Source of the DNA: an uncultured Oscillibacter sp.
GTDB lineage: Bacteria; Bacillota; Clostridia; Oscillospirales; Oscillospiraceae
NCBI GenBank assembly: GCA_947245315.1
Contig: CAMXNV010000065.1
Span: forward strand, 1-10,293
Reading direction: 5' to 3'
DNA: 10,293 bases
Numbering within the stretch: the stretch's first letter is position 1; each line of letters begins with the position of its first letter. The position numbers and the translations under genes were made by a program. Positions 1 through 5,973 of the stretch are shown piece by piece. The notes under the pieces are model-generated. The model ran no database searches and was not told where the DNA came from. It saw only the letters and a list, made by a program, of their open reading frames with translations.

Positions 1-26
1 GCGTTTGCGTCGTATTCAGTTTTCAT
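1..26 (-). CDS. Possible 5' end of a leftward gene, cut by the window edge
   Basis: On the minus strand an ATG at 26-24 opens a frame reading Met-Lys-Thr-Glu-Tyr-Asp-Ala-Asn before the window ends. A weak purine-rich GAGAAAG lies about 5 bases upstream, and an in-frame TAA directly precedes the ATG, so the gene cannot start further upstream. The 'EYDA' beginning recalls the N-termini of type II topoisomerase B subunits (GyrB/ParE), but eight codons cannot establish that. The ribosome-binding site is poor and no clear promoter is visible. The call is tentative. Confidence 0.25.
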
Positions 27-105
27 TTATTCTTTCTCAATGCTGTGTGCTGGTGGCTGGGCTGGCAGGGTTCCGGGCGGCATATCAAGGCTCTTTCCCT
101 CAAAA

Positions 106-126
106 GTAGTAAATTGGTAGTAAATT
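106..126. repeat. Tandem 10-bp direct repeat
   Basis: GTAGTAAATT occurs perfectly at 106-115 and again at 117-126, separated by one base, so the period is 11 bp, about one helical turn. It lies between the possible leftward gene at the left edge and the small rightward gene at 234. Two identical sites on the same helix face could be an operator, but no regulator is known from this window. The rest of 27-233 holds no gene I can support. Confidence 0.5.
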
Positions 127-181
127 CAGCTTGAAATCCTGCTTGTATGCCCGTAAATCAAGGCTTTTTTGAGATAATCAA

Positions 182-210
182 CCATTTTATACGAAAATCG
201 CATAAAATGG
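182..210. repeat. 9-bp perfect inverted repeat upstream of the small gene
   Basis: CCATTTTAT at 182-190 is exactly complementary to ATAAAATGG at 202-210, with an 11-base AT-rich spacer. It ends 23 bases before the ATG of the 59-residue gene. It could be an operator or a weak RNA hairpin in the leader. The AT-rich stem and the absence of a following T-run argue against a terminator. Confidence 0.5.
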
Positions 211-233
211 AAGGAAGTCCGAGGGATGGAGGA

Positions 234-413
234 ATGGCTTTGAAAAAGAGAACACCAGGGGAGCGCCCGGTTTGGCGCATTTGGGTGGACCCGGAGCGGC
301 GGCTGGTCTCCTTTCACGAGACCCCGGGGGGCCAGCTGCTGGAGTTTTACAGCTACGAGCTCTTTCAGAGCTGCATCGACGGGTACACCGTGCAGGGGTA
401 CCGATACCAATAA
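234..413 (+). CDS. Small hypothetical protein (59 aa)
   Basis: A short, basic, soluble protein of 59 residues whose family I do not recognise. The ATG at 234 is chosen because a GAGGG run (221-225) lies 8 bases upstream. The frame extends back to an ATG at 147 and passes one at 207, but neither has a ribosome-binding site. The N-terminus is Lys/Arg-rich (KKRTPGERP). The rest is a compact mix of aromatic and charged residues (RIWVDPERR, LLEFYSYELF) that looks like a small beta-sheet/helix domain, with no signal peptide, membrane segment or metal motif. GC content and codon use match the neighbours, which supports real coding. The strong promoter at 431 begins just after its stop, so it is probably transcribed separately from the T-box operon. 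Confidence 0.6.
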   Translation: MALKKRTPGERPVWRIWVDPERRLVSFHETPGGQLLEFYSYELFQSCIDGYTVQGYRYQ

Positions 414-428
414 AAAAGGCCGCTTGGC

Positions 429-468
429 TGTTGACAAACGAAAAAAACATGATATGATTGTGTCAACA
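429..468. repeat. 8-bp inverted repeat bracketing the T-box promoter
   Basis: TGTTGACA (429-436) and TGTCAACA (461-468) are perfect complements 24 bases apart. The left half contains the -35 hexamer and the right half covers the expected transcription start. This geometry would suit a repressor operator, but the left half is largely just the consensus -35, so chance is possible. Confidence 0.35.
431..458 (+). promoter_or_regulatory. Sigma-A-type promoter of the T-box/ileS unit
   Basis: A perfect -35 TTGACA (431-436) is followed after 16 bases by TATGAT (453-458), five of six consensus positions. Start of transcription is expected near 465. It is the only strong rightward promoter seen ahead of the T-box and the genes behind it. 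Confidence 0.75.
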
Positions 469-630
469 CGCTCCTAGAGGTGCGGATAGTCGACAACCAA
501 ATAGCTTGGCGTGGATAAGGACGAGTAACCCTTTTGCTCCCCCGCAGAGAGCCGCCGTTGGGTGCGAGGCGGCGGGGAGAGAGCGGCGAATATCACCTTG
601 GAGCCTCCTGCTGAAAGACGACGCGACATT

Positions 631-690
631 AGAATCCATTAAAAATCAGACCCGTCTGATTTTTATAGCGCCGGAGGCGCGTTGGATTCT
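631..690 (+). other. Three-way-junction RNA module inside the T-box leader
   Basis: The outer stem AGAATCCA (631-638) pairs with TGGATTCT (683-690). Inside are two perfect hairpins: 641-650 with 655-664 (10 bp, CCCG loop) and GCGCC/GGCGC (668-672/676-680, GGA loop). It lies between stem I and the antiterminator, where T-boxes carry stem II and related elements. Whether it is an elaborated stem II or an added module cannot be decided from one sequence. Confidence 0.6.
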
Positions 691-870
691 TGTGAACCGC
701 GCTGTCGTGCATAGCATGGCAGCCGCCATGAAAATGGTTCATTTTCATGGGATTGCGGGTCAGTAAGCAAGGACGTTTGGCGGGCGTTACACCGCCGGCC
801 CGTGGCAGCGGGCGCTGAGGGGCCGTCTCCCGTGAGGGGGCGGCAAAAAGAGTGGTACCGCAGAGGCTTT

Positions 871-907
871 CACCCCTGTCTCTTTTCGAAGAGACGGGGG
901 TGTTTTT
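871..907 (+). terminator. Regulated intrinsic terminator of the T-box
   Basis: The stem is CACCCC-T-GTCTCTT (871-884) with AAGAGAC-G-GGGGTG (889-902), loop TTCG, followed by five T (903-907). The 5' half overlaps the antiterminator strand 880-886, so the two folds are mutually exclusive. It ends 38 bases before the acyltransferase start codon. Confidence 0.92.
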
Positions 908-945
908 GTCGGCCCGCCCGGTGCGGAAAACGGGGAGGAGGCGTC

Positions 946-1926
946 ATGGAAAAACGGGAGCGTCTCCAGGCCCTGGACGGCCTGCGGGCGGTCTTTGGAA
1001 TGGGGATCGTGATCTACCACGCGGGCTCCGCCTTCGGCGCGCCCTTCTCCGGGGCGCTGGGGCCGGTGTATCAGTACGGCGGGTACTTCGGGAACTACTT
1101 CTTCTTTCTGCTCAGCGGCTTTTTAGCGAATTACCAAAAAGTGGAAACGGGAGAGGGACCTTTTTGGGGCTCCCTGCGGAAGCGGCTGCGGCGGGTGTAT
1201 CCCGTTTACGCGCTGTCGAATCTGGCGATGATGGTCTTCGAGACGGGGGTGCTGTCCCTGGGGAGGACCTGCGCCACCTTCCTGATGGTGTCCACCGGCG
1301 GGGTCTTCCCGACGCCCTATAACTTCCCCGGCTGGTTCCTCTGCGTGCTACTGCTGTGCGGACTGGTTCATGAGGCCCTTCGCCGGCTGCCGGACCGGCG
1401 GCTCTGTTTGGCCCTGTGCGCCCTGCTGGCTCTGGGCGGGGCCGCGCTGGAGGGGCTGGACGGGAGCGTTCCCCTGCTGAGCCGGGTGTGCGGGGAGGGC
1501 TACCTGAATTACTTCCTGGGCGTGCTGCTGGCGGAATGGCTCCGGCGGCCCGGAGGGCCGGGGCGGAGGTTCTTCTGGGTCGTTCCAGGGGGCCTGGGCG
1601 CCTTGGGCGTCCTGCTGGGGGCGGAAGGGCTACCGGGGGACTTCCGGTGGTGGATCACCGCTTTCTGCGCCGGGTTGATCCCGGCGGTGCTGGGGAACCG
1701 GAGGCTGGAGCGCTGGCTGTCCCTGCCGGGGCTCACGGATTTGGGGCGGTGCGGCCTGTCCCTGCTGCTGTGGCACATCCCCCTGTGCCGCCTCTGGGTG
1801 AGGACGGCGGGGCGGGTGCTGGTTCCATCCGTCAGCTTTGGATTGTATTTGACTGCTGTGGTAGTCGCGGCGCTTCTGTCCCGCCGCTATTTGGAGGAGG
1901 GCCTCCGGCGGCTCGGGAGAGCTTGA
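946..1926 (+). CDS. Acyltransferase-3 family integral membrane protein
   Basis: Membrane enzyme of the acyltransferase-3 family (OafA/NodX-like), whose members move acyl groups such as acetyl onto cell-surface sugars, lipids or peptidoglycan; the substrate here is unknown. The 326-residue protein starts at ATG 946 behind GGGGAGGAGG; an upstream in-frame ATG at 802 lies inside the T-box and is rejected. The first helix contains the family's R-x10-H signature (R14 to H25, in LDGLRA...VIYH). FFFLLSGFL (52-60) and LRKRLRRVYPVYAL (77-90) match the next conserved blocks, and a late WHIP motif has H277. I count roughly eight to ten hydrophobic segments, consistent with the usual ten-helix fold; the length is slightly short for the family. 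It is the first gene behind the isoleucine T-box, and the next gene follows after 13 bases, so both should share its control. Confidence 0.85.
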   Translation: MEKRERLQALDGLRAVFGMGIVIYHAGSAFGAPFSGALGPVYQYGGYFGNYFFFLLSGFLANYQKVETGEGPFWGSLRKRLRRVYPVYALSNLAMMVFETGVLSLGRTCATFLMVSTGGVFPTPYNFPGWFLCVLLLCGLVHEALRRLPDRRLCLALCALLALGGAALEGLDGSVPLLSRVCGEGYLNYFLGVLLAEWLRRPGGPGRRFFWVVPGGLGALGVLLGAEGLPGDFRWWITAFCAGLIPAVLGNRRLERWLSLPGLTDLGRCGLSLLLWHIPLCRLWVRTAGRVLVPSVSFGLYLTAVVVAALLSRRYLEEGLRRLGRA

Positions 1927-1939
1927 GAGGGGAGGAGTC

Positions 1940-2449
1940 ATGGGTTCCGTTCAGATCGTGTTTCAGGACACGCCGGAGAGGTTCCGGCCCCTGGCCGAAG
2001 AGATTGTGCCGCCGCTGGTGGAGCTGCTCCGGGGGCTCTGCGCCCTGGAGGAAAAATTTTACGCCCGGGACCGGAAGCAGAAGGCGGCGCGCCCCGGCGG
2101 CATTTACTCCACCCAGGCCCATCCCAACAGCCAGAGCCTGTGGGAGCACTACCGGGAGGCCTACAGGGCCCTGCTGGACCCCCACTGTACGGAGAAGCTT
2201 TTGAGCAGACGCCGGGACTGCTGCCAGAGCATGGGAGACCCGGCGGACTTCGCCTGTCTGAAAGGGGAGGCGAAGGTCCTCTTCACCATGAAGAGCGGGG
2301 GCAAGGCCGTGGCCGTGGTCCGGGCCTACGACGGTTTCGGCAGCGACTGCCGCTTTGAGCTGAAACCCGAGGGAGGCCGGTGGAAGATTGACAAGGTGTC
2401 TCACAACACCTGCGGCGGCGGGCCCTGGCGGACGGATTTCTATTTTTAG
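1940..2449 (+). CDS. Hypothetical protein, possible NTF2-like fold (169 aa)
   Basis: A soluble protein of 169 residues that I do not recognise. The start is ATG 1940, preceded by GGGGAGGAG, 13 bases after the acyltransferase stop. There is no signal peptide or membrane segment. The N-terminal half is helical and charged (FQDTPERFRPLAEEIVPPLVELL); the C-terminal 70 residues look like beta strands ending in FELKPEGGRWKIDKVS (139-154), a pattern often seen in NTF2-like domains, including some immunity proteins of polymorphic toxin systems. That assignment is inference only. Cysteines (C34, C83, C94, C95, C106, C137, C158) form no clear metal site. It has a decayed tandem copy immediately downstream. 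The context (T-box, acyltransferase, ileS) gives no functional clue. Confidence 0.75.
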   Translation: MGSVQIVFQDTPERFRPLAEEIVPPLVELLRGLCALEEKFYARDRKQKAARPGGIYSTQAHPNSQSLWEHYREAYRALLDPHCTEKLLSRRRDCCQSMGDPADFACLKGEAKVLFTMKSGGKAVAVVRAYDGFGSDCRFELKPEGGRWKIDKVSHNTCGGGPWRTDFYF

Positions 2450-2475
2450 AGGGGTTCTGAAAAGAGGAGGCTTCT

Positions 2476-2796
2476 ATGTCGATGGAAGTGAAAACGGTGA
2501 TGCAGGACACGCCGGAGAAGTTCCGGCCCCTGGCCGGGGAGATCGTGCCGCCCCGATGTACGGAGAAGGTGCTGAAATGGGGGGTGCCAGGCTCCCGGGG
2601 GAATGGCCTGGTCTGGGGACCAGGCCCCACAGGGTGTTCTACCGATAGAAGGGGGTGTGGGGCCCGGTCCCTAGACCGGGCCATTTCCTCCGTAACCATG
2701 GCAGTCTCAGAGATACGGGAGGGGACAGAGCCCTCTACAATCAATCTTGCGGCTAAGGCCCGCCGGGAGAGCTGGAGCGTGGAGCATACTATATAA
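2476..2796 (+). pseudogene. Decayed tandem duplicate of the preceding gene, carrying a palindromic repeat
   Basis: A good ribosome-binding site (AGAGGAGG, 2463-2470) and ATG 2476 open a 106-codon frame. Residues 6-26 (QDTPEKFRPLAGEIVPP region) closely match residues 5-25 of the upstream 169-residue protein. Residue 28 onward (CTEKVL) then matches residues 83-88 of that protein, so about 57 codons have been lost in frame. Similarity stops near 2575, and from 2598 the frame reads into a dispersed palindromic repeat and ends at 2796 without natural C-terminal sequence. I interpret it as a duplicated gene that suffered an internal deletion and then loss of its 3' half at the repeat. A short peptide may still be translated because start and ribosome site are intact. 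A functional mini-protein is less likely, since most of the putative fold is missing. Confidence 0.75.
2598..2739 (+). repeat. Composite palindromic repeat, copy 1
   Basis: Two hairpin arms face each other: GGCCTGGTC/GACCAGGCC (2605-2626) and GGCCCGGTC/GACCGGGCC (2661-2682). Each folds alone, and the arms are also roughly inverted copies of each other around TTCTACCGATAGAA (2638-2651), so the whole can form one long cruciform. To the right, 2700-2739 holds a degenerate version of the dispersed 'gggacagag...ctaca' end. The whole unit matches the reverse complement of 9281-9480, minus a 56-bp insertion found only there. It encodes nothing recognisable and lies inside the decayed gene, within the ileS transcription unit. 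Confidence 0.85.
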
Positions 2797-2809
2797 TCAG
2801 GAGACGCTT

Positions 2810-3031
2810 ATGGATCAGGAAGCATTGGCCAGGCTGGAGGCCGCCCTGGAGGCGGGCCCCTGCGAGAGTCCCTGTCCCCGCTGCGGGGAAAAGCAATGGT
2901 ATTCCCGGAGGTACGACGCCTTTTTCTGCCCCCGCTGCGACGCCTGGGCCGAGGAGGCCTGTGAGGACCCCCATTGCGAATACTGCGCCGGGCGGCCGGA
3001 GCGGCCCTCCCTGGCGCTTGATATAGAGTAA
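2810..3031 (+). CDS. Small zinc-ribbon protein (73 aa)
   Basis: A 73-residue protein starting at ATG 2810, 7 bases after CAGGAG; a longer frame from 2747 begins in repeat-flanking sequence and has no ribosome site. After a helical start (residues 2-15) come two CxxC knuckles, C22-C25 and C40-C43, spaced as in a zinc ribbon that would bind one Zn(II). A further cluster follows, C51, C56 and C59. The acidic tail has no membrane segment. Such small ribbons bind nucleic acid or protein partners, but this one's function is unknown. It ends 41 bases before ileS with no terminator between them, so it is probably cotranscribed with ileS behind the T-box. The coding call is strong from the cysteine spacing, the ribosome site and GC-rich codon use. 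Confidence 0.75.
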   Translation: MDQEALARLEAALEAGPCESPCPRCGEKQWYSRRYDAFFCPRCDAWAEEACEDPHCEYCAGRPERPSLALDIE

Positions 3032-3072
3032 AAGAAAATACGATTTGTAATATTGTAAAGGAGTAATACAAA

Positions 3073-5832
3073 ATGGACTACAACAAAACCATCAATCTGC
3101 CGAAGACGGACTTCCCCATGCGGGCGGGGCTGCCCAAGCGGGAGCCGGAGATGCTGAAACGCTGGGAGGCGGAGGACATCTACCACGAGCTCCTCAAGAA
3201 GAACGAGGGCAAGCCCCTCTTCAACCTCCACGACGGCCCTCCGTTCTCCAATGGGTCCATCCACATGGGAACGGCCATGAACAAGGCCATCAAGGACATC
3301 ATCACCCGGTCCTATGCCATGCGGGGCTATTACACCCCCTACATCCCCGGCTGGGACAACCACGGAATGCCCATCGAGTCCGCCATCATCAAGCAGAACA
3401 AGCTGGACCACAAGGCCATGAGCATCCCCGAGTTCCGCTCCGCCTGCCACGACTTCGCCCAGCACTACGTGGGCGTGCAGATGGGCGCATTCAAGCGCAT
3501 CGGCGTGGTGGGCGACTGGGAGCACCCCTATCTCACCATGGACCCCGGCTTTGAGGCCGAGGAGGTGAAGGTCTTCGGGGAGATGTACAAGAAGGGGTAT
3601 ATCTACAAGGGCTCCAAGCCCGTGTACTGGTGCCCCCACGACGAGACCGCCCTGGCGGAGGCCGAGATCGAGTACAAGGACGACCCCTGTACCACGGTCT
3701 ATGTGAAGTTCCCCATGCACGACGACCAGGGGAAGCTGGGCGCCTATGACAAGAGCCGGATGTTCTTCCTCATCTGGACCACCACCATCTGGACCCTCCC
3801 CGGCAACCTGGCCATCGCCATGCACCCGGAGGAGAGCTATGCCCTGGTGAAGGTCCCTACCGGCGACATCTTCATCCTGGCGGAGGCCCTGGCGGAGAAG
3901 GTCATGGGCATCGGCGGGTATGAGAGCTACGAGATTCTGGAGACCCACCCCGGCGCGTTCTACGAGAACATGCTGGCCCACCATCCCTTCATGGACAAGA
4001 CCAGCCAGTTGATCCTGGCGGACTACGTCACCATGGACTCCGGCACGGGCTGCGTCCACACGGCCCCGGGCTTCGGCGCGGACGACTATAACTCCTGCCT
4101 GAAATACAATATCGAGGTCGTGGTCCCGGTGGACGACCAGGGAAAACACACGGACTATGCTGGGAAGTACGCCGGGATGAGCACCGACGAGTCCAACCCG
4201 GTGATCCTGGCGGACATGAAGGAGAGCGGCATGCTCTTCGCCTCCGAGGAGATCGTCCACAGCTACCCCCACTGCTGGCGCTGCCAGACCCCCATCATCT
4301 TCCGGGTGACCCCCCAGTGGTTCTGCTCCGTGGATGCCTTTAAGGACGAGGCCTGCGCCGCGGCGGACGAGGTCCGCTGGGTGCCCAAGTGGGGCATTGA
4401 CCGGATGAAGTCCATGATCCGGGAGCGGGCGGACTGGTGCATCAGCCGCCAGCGCCGCTGGGGCCTGCCCATCCCCGTGGTGTACTGCAAGGACTGCGGC
4501 CGCCCCGTGGTGACCGAGGAGACCATCAGCGCCATCTCCGATCTCTTCGCCGCCGAGGGCTCCAACGCCTGGTTCGCCAAGGAGGCGGAGGAGATTCTGC
4601 CCCAGGGCTTCGCCTGCCCCCACTGCGGGTCCAAGGCGGGCTTCGAGAAGGAGACGGACACCCTGGACGGCTGGTTCGACTCCGGCTCCACCCACTACGC
4701 CGCCATGAAGAAGGACCAGGGCTTCTGGCCCGCCACCATGTATATGGAGGGCCTGGACCAGTATCGCGGCTGGTTCCAGAGCTCCCTGCTCACCGCCGTG
4801 GGCGCCTTCGGCAAGGGCGCGCCCTTTAAAGAGTGCGTCACCCACGGCTGGACCGTGGACGGCGAGGGCAAGGCCATGCACAAATCCCTGGGGAACGGCA
4901 TGGACCCCGCCGAGGTCATCGAGAAGTACGGCGCGGACCTGCTCCGCCTCTGGGCGGCCAACACGGACTATCACGCCGACGTCCGCTGTTCCCACGAGAT
5001 CTTCAAGCAGCTCTCCCAGAACTACCTGAAGTTCCGGAACACCGCCCGGTACTGCCTGGGGAACCTGGACGGCTTCGACCCCAACCGGCTTGTGAAGCCG
5101 GAGGAGATGCTGCCCCTGGACCGCTGGGCCGTGACCAAGCTGAACGCCCTGATGGAGCGCTGCTTCGCCGCCTATGACGAGTACGAGTTCCTGGTGGTGA
5201 CCCACGCCGTCAACGACTTCTGCGTGGTGGACATGTCCAACTTCTACCTGGACGTCATCAAGGACCGGCTGTACTGCGACGAGAAGGAGGGCCTGGCCCG
5301 CCGGAGCGCCCAGACCGCCCTCTACCTGATTCTGGATACCATGACCCGGATCATGGCCCCGGTGCTGTGCTTCACCTGCGACGAGATCTGGCAGGCCATG
5401 GCCCACCGGGAGGGGGACGACGGGCGGAACGTCCTGTTCAATGAGATGCACAAGCCCTTCGCGGACTACGCCCTGGACGCCGCCGCCATGGAGCGCTGGG
5501 CCGTCATCGAGGCCCTCCGGGACAAGGTGAACGCCGCCCTGGAGACCGCCCGGGCCGAGAAGAAGATCGGCAAGAGCCTGGAGGCCGCCGTGACGGTGAC
5601 CGTCCCCGAGGCGGAGCGCTGGCTGGCGGAGGAGAAGAATCTGGCGGATCTGCTGATCGTCTCCCAGGCCGCCGTGAAGACCGGGGCGGAGGCCGCCGTG
5701 GAGGTGGCCAAGGCCCAGGGCGGAAAGTGCGAGCGCTGCTGGAAGGTGCTGCCCAGCGTGGGGAGCGATGCTGAGCATCCCACCCTGTGCCCCCGCTGCG
5801 CGGCGGCGGTGAGGAAGCTGCCGCAGTTCTGA
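3073..5832 (+). CDS. ileS: Isoleucyl-tRNA synthetase
   Basis: Charges tRNA-Ile with isoleucine in the cytoplasm and edits misacylated valine. The 919 residues are near normal for the bacterial class-I enzyme. ATG 3073 follows AAAGGAG (3057-3063) by 9 bases. Landmarks: the HIGH-box block DGPPFSNGSIHMGTAMNK (54-71), reading HMGT at 64-67; the CP1 editing domain with WTTTIWTLPGN (235-245) and HTAPGFGADD (329-338); WCISRQRRWG (455-464); WFDSGS (534-539); the KMSKS-box block reading AMHKS (601-605) before LGNGMDP; and a C-terminal zinc finger C886-C889/C906-C909. An extra CxxC pair, C472-C475 with C515-C518, may bind a second zinc. Both signature motifs are variant forms. I believe similar variants occur in other clostridial enzymes, so loss of function is unlikely. 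The 41-base upstream gap has no room for a T-box; regulation must come from the T-box at 465-907 or from an unseen promoter. Confidence 0.98.
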   Translation: MDYNKTINLPKTDFPMRAGLPKREPEMLKRWEAEDIYHELLKKNEGKPLFNLHDGPPFSNGSIHMGTAMNKAIKDIITRSYAMRGYYTPYIPGWDNHGMPIESAIIKQNKLDHKAMSIPEFRSACHDFAQHYVGVQMGAFKRIGVVGDWEHPYLTMDPGFEAEEVKVFGEMYKKGYIYKGSKPVYWCPHDETALAEAEIEYKDDPCTTVYVKFPMHDDQGKLGAYDKSRMFFLIWTTTIWTLPGNLAIAMHPEESYALVKVPTGDIFILAEALAEKVMGIGGYESYEILETHPGAFYENMLAHHPFMDKTSQLILADYVTMDSGTGCVHTAPGFGADDYNSCLKYNIEVVVPVDDQGKHTDYAGKYAGMSTDESNPVILADMKESGMLFASEEIVHSYPHCWRCQTPIIFRVTPQWFCSVDAFKDEACAAADEVRWVPKWGIDRMKSMIRERADWCISRQRRWGLPIPVVYCKDCGRPVVTEETISAISDLFAAEGSNAWFAKEAEEILPQGFACPHCGSKAGFEKETDTLDGWFDSGSTHYAAMKKDQGFWPATMYMEGLDQYRGWFQSSLLTAVGAFGKGAPFKECVTHGWTVDGEGKAMHKSLGNGMDPAEVIEKYGADLLRLWAANTDYHADVRCSHEIFKQLSQNYLKFRNTARYCLGNLDGFDPNRLVKPEEMLPLDRWAVTKLNALMERCFAAYDEYEFLVVTHAVNDFCVVDMSNFYLDVIKDRLYCDEKEGLARRSAQTALYLILDTMTRIMAPVLCFTCDEIWQAMAHREGDDGRNVLFNEMHKPFADYALDAAAMERWAVIEALRDKVNAALETARAEKKIGKSLEAAVTVTVPEAERWLAEEKNLADLLIVSQAAVKTGAEAAVEVAKAQGGKCERCWKVLPSVGSDAEHPTLCPRCAAAVRKLPQF

Positions 5833-5845
5833 TTTGGAATAGACG

Positions 5846-5872
5846 AAAGCCCCGCCGGGAGGCGGGGCTTTT
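5846..5872. terminator. Bidirectional intrinsic terminator between ileS and the lipoprotein gene
   Basis: A hairpin of AAAGCCCCGCC paired with GGCGGGGCTTT, with a GGGA loop, flanked by A and T tracts. It lies 13 bases after the ileS stop and downstream of the leftward lipoprotein gene, so it can end both converging transcripts. It is better placed for ileS. Confidence 0.9.
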
Positions 5873-5940
5873 GGCGTTCGGGAGATTGTGAGATTTTTAT
5901 TGGGGAATTCATTCGGGCGCCGGGACTGCGGCGGGGCCGA

Positions 5941-5973
5941 AGAAGCGGGCGGGGACAGAGCCCCGCCCCTACA
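5941..5973 (+). repeat. Dispersed GC-rich hairpin repeat, partial copy
   Basis: A perfect 8-bp stem, GGGCGGGG (5947-5954) with CCCCGCCC (5961-5968), has loop ACAGAG and ends in CTACA. The same end sequence closes the composite repeats at 2739 and, in reverse, at 9281. A hairpin at 9502-9523 has the same layout with different paired bases. The repeat's outer end supplies the stop codon of the lipoprotein gene (TAG at 5971-5969 on the minus strand). The rest of 5873-5940 shows only a weak extension of the repeat flank. Confidence 0.8.

Larger units (their letters stand above)
465..907 (+). promoter_or_regulatory. T-box riboswitch leader, isoleucine specifier (AUC)
   Basis: A tRNA-sensing leader: uncharged tRNA-Ile binds and stabilises an antiterminator, so downstream genes are expressed when isoleucine is short. 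Visible parts in order: stem I with the loop-E pair AGTA (524-527) and GAA (588-590), the specifier ATC at 592-594 followed by A595, a stem pairing 537-542 with 574-579, and the distal part with AGAGAG (546-551) and GGTGCGA (561-567) closed by GCCGCC/GGCGGC (551-556/568-573). Next comes an elaborate middle region: a three-way junction at 631-690 and hairpins at 728-748 and 823-844. The conserved T-box core AGTGGTACCGC lies at 851-861; its UGGU bulge (853-856) would pair with ACCA, matching the A discriminator of tRNA-Ile. AAAAGAG (846-852) can pair with CTCTTTT (880-886) as antiterminator, competing with the terminator at 871-907. At about 440 nt it is longer than most T-box leaders. The specifier assignment rests on motif position. 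Confidence 0.93.

Noticed and set aside
458..766. 102-codon rightward frame inside the leader
   Set aside because: It overlaps the T-box stem I and specifier, has no ribosome site, and its composition follows the RNA helices.
802..945. N-terminal extension of the acyltransferase from an upstream ATG
   Set aside because: It would be translated from the T-box antiterminator/terminator, has no ribosome site and adds no family similarity; ATG 946 has both.
2769..2797. TATAAT at 2792-2797 as a promoter for the zinc-ribbon gene and ileS
   Set aside because: The -10 is perfect, but no acceptable -35 lies 16-18 bases upstream, and the start site would fall in the ribosome-binding site of the 2810 gene. 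Not excluded by experiment.
3018..3044. TTGATA...TACGAT as an ileS-proximal promoter
   Set aside because: The spacer is only 15 bases and the -10 matches four of six positions, too weak to call.
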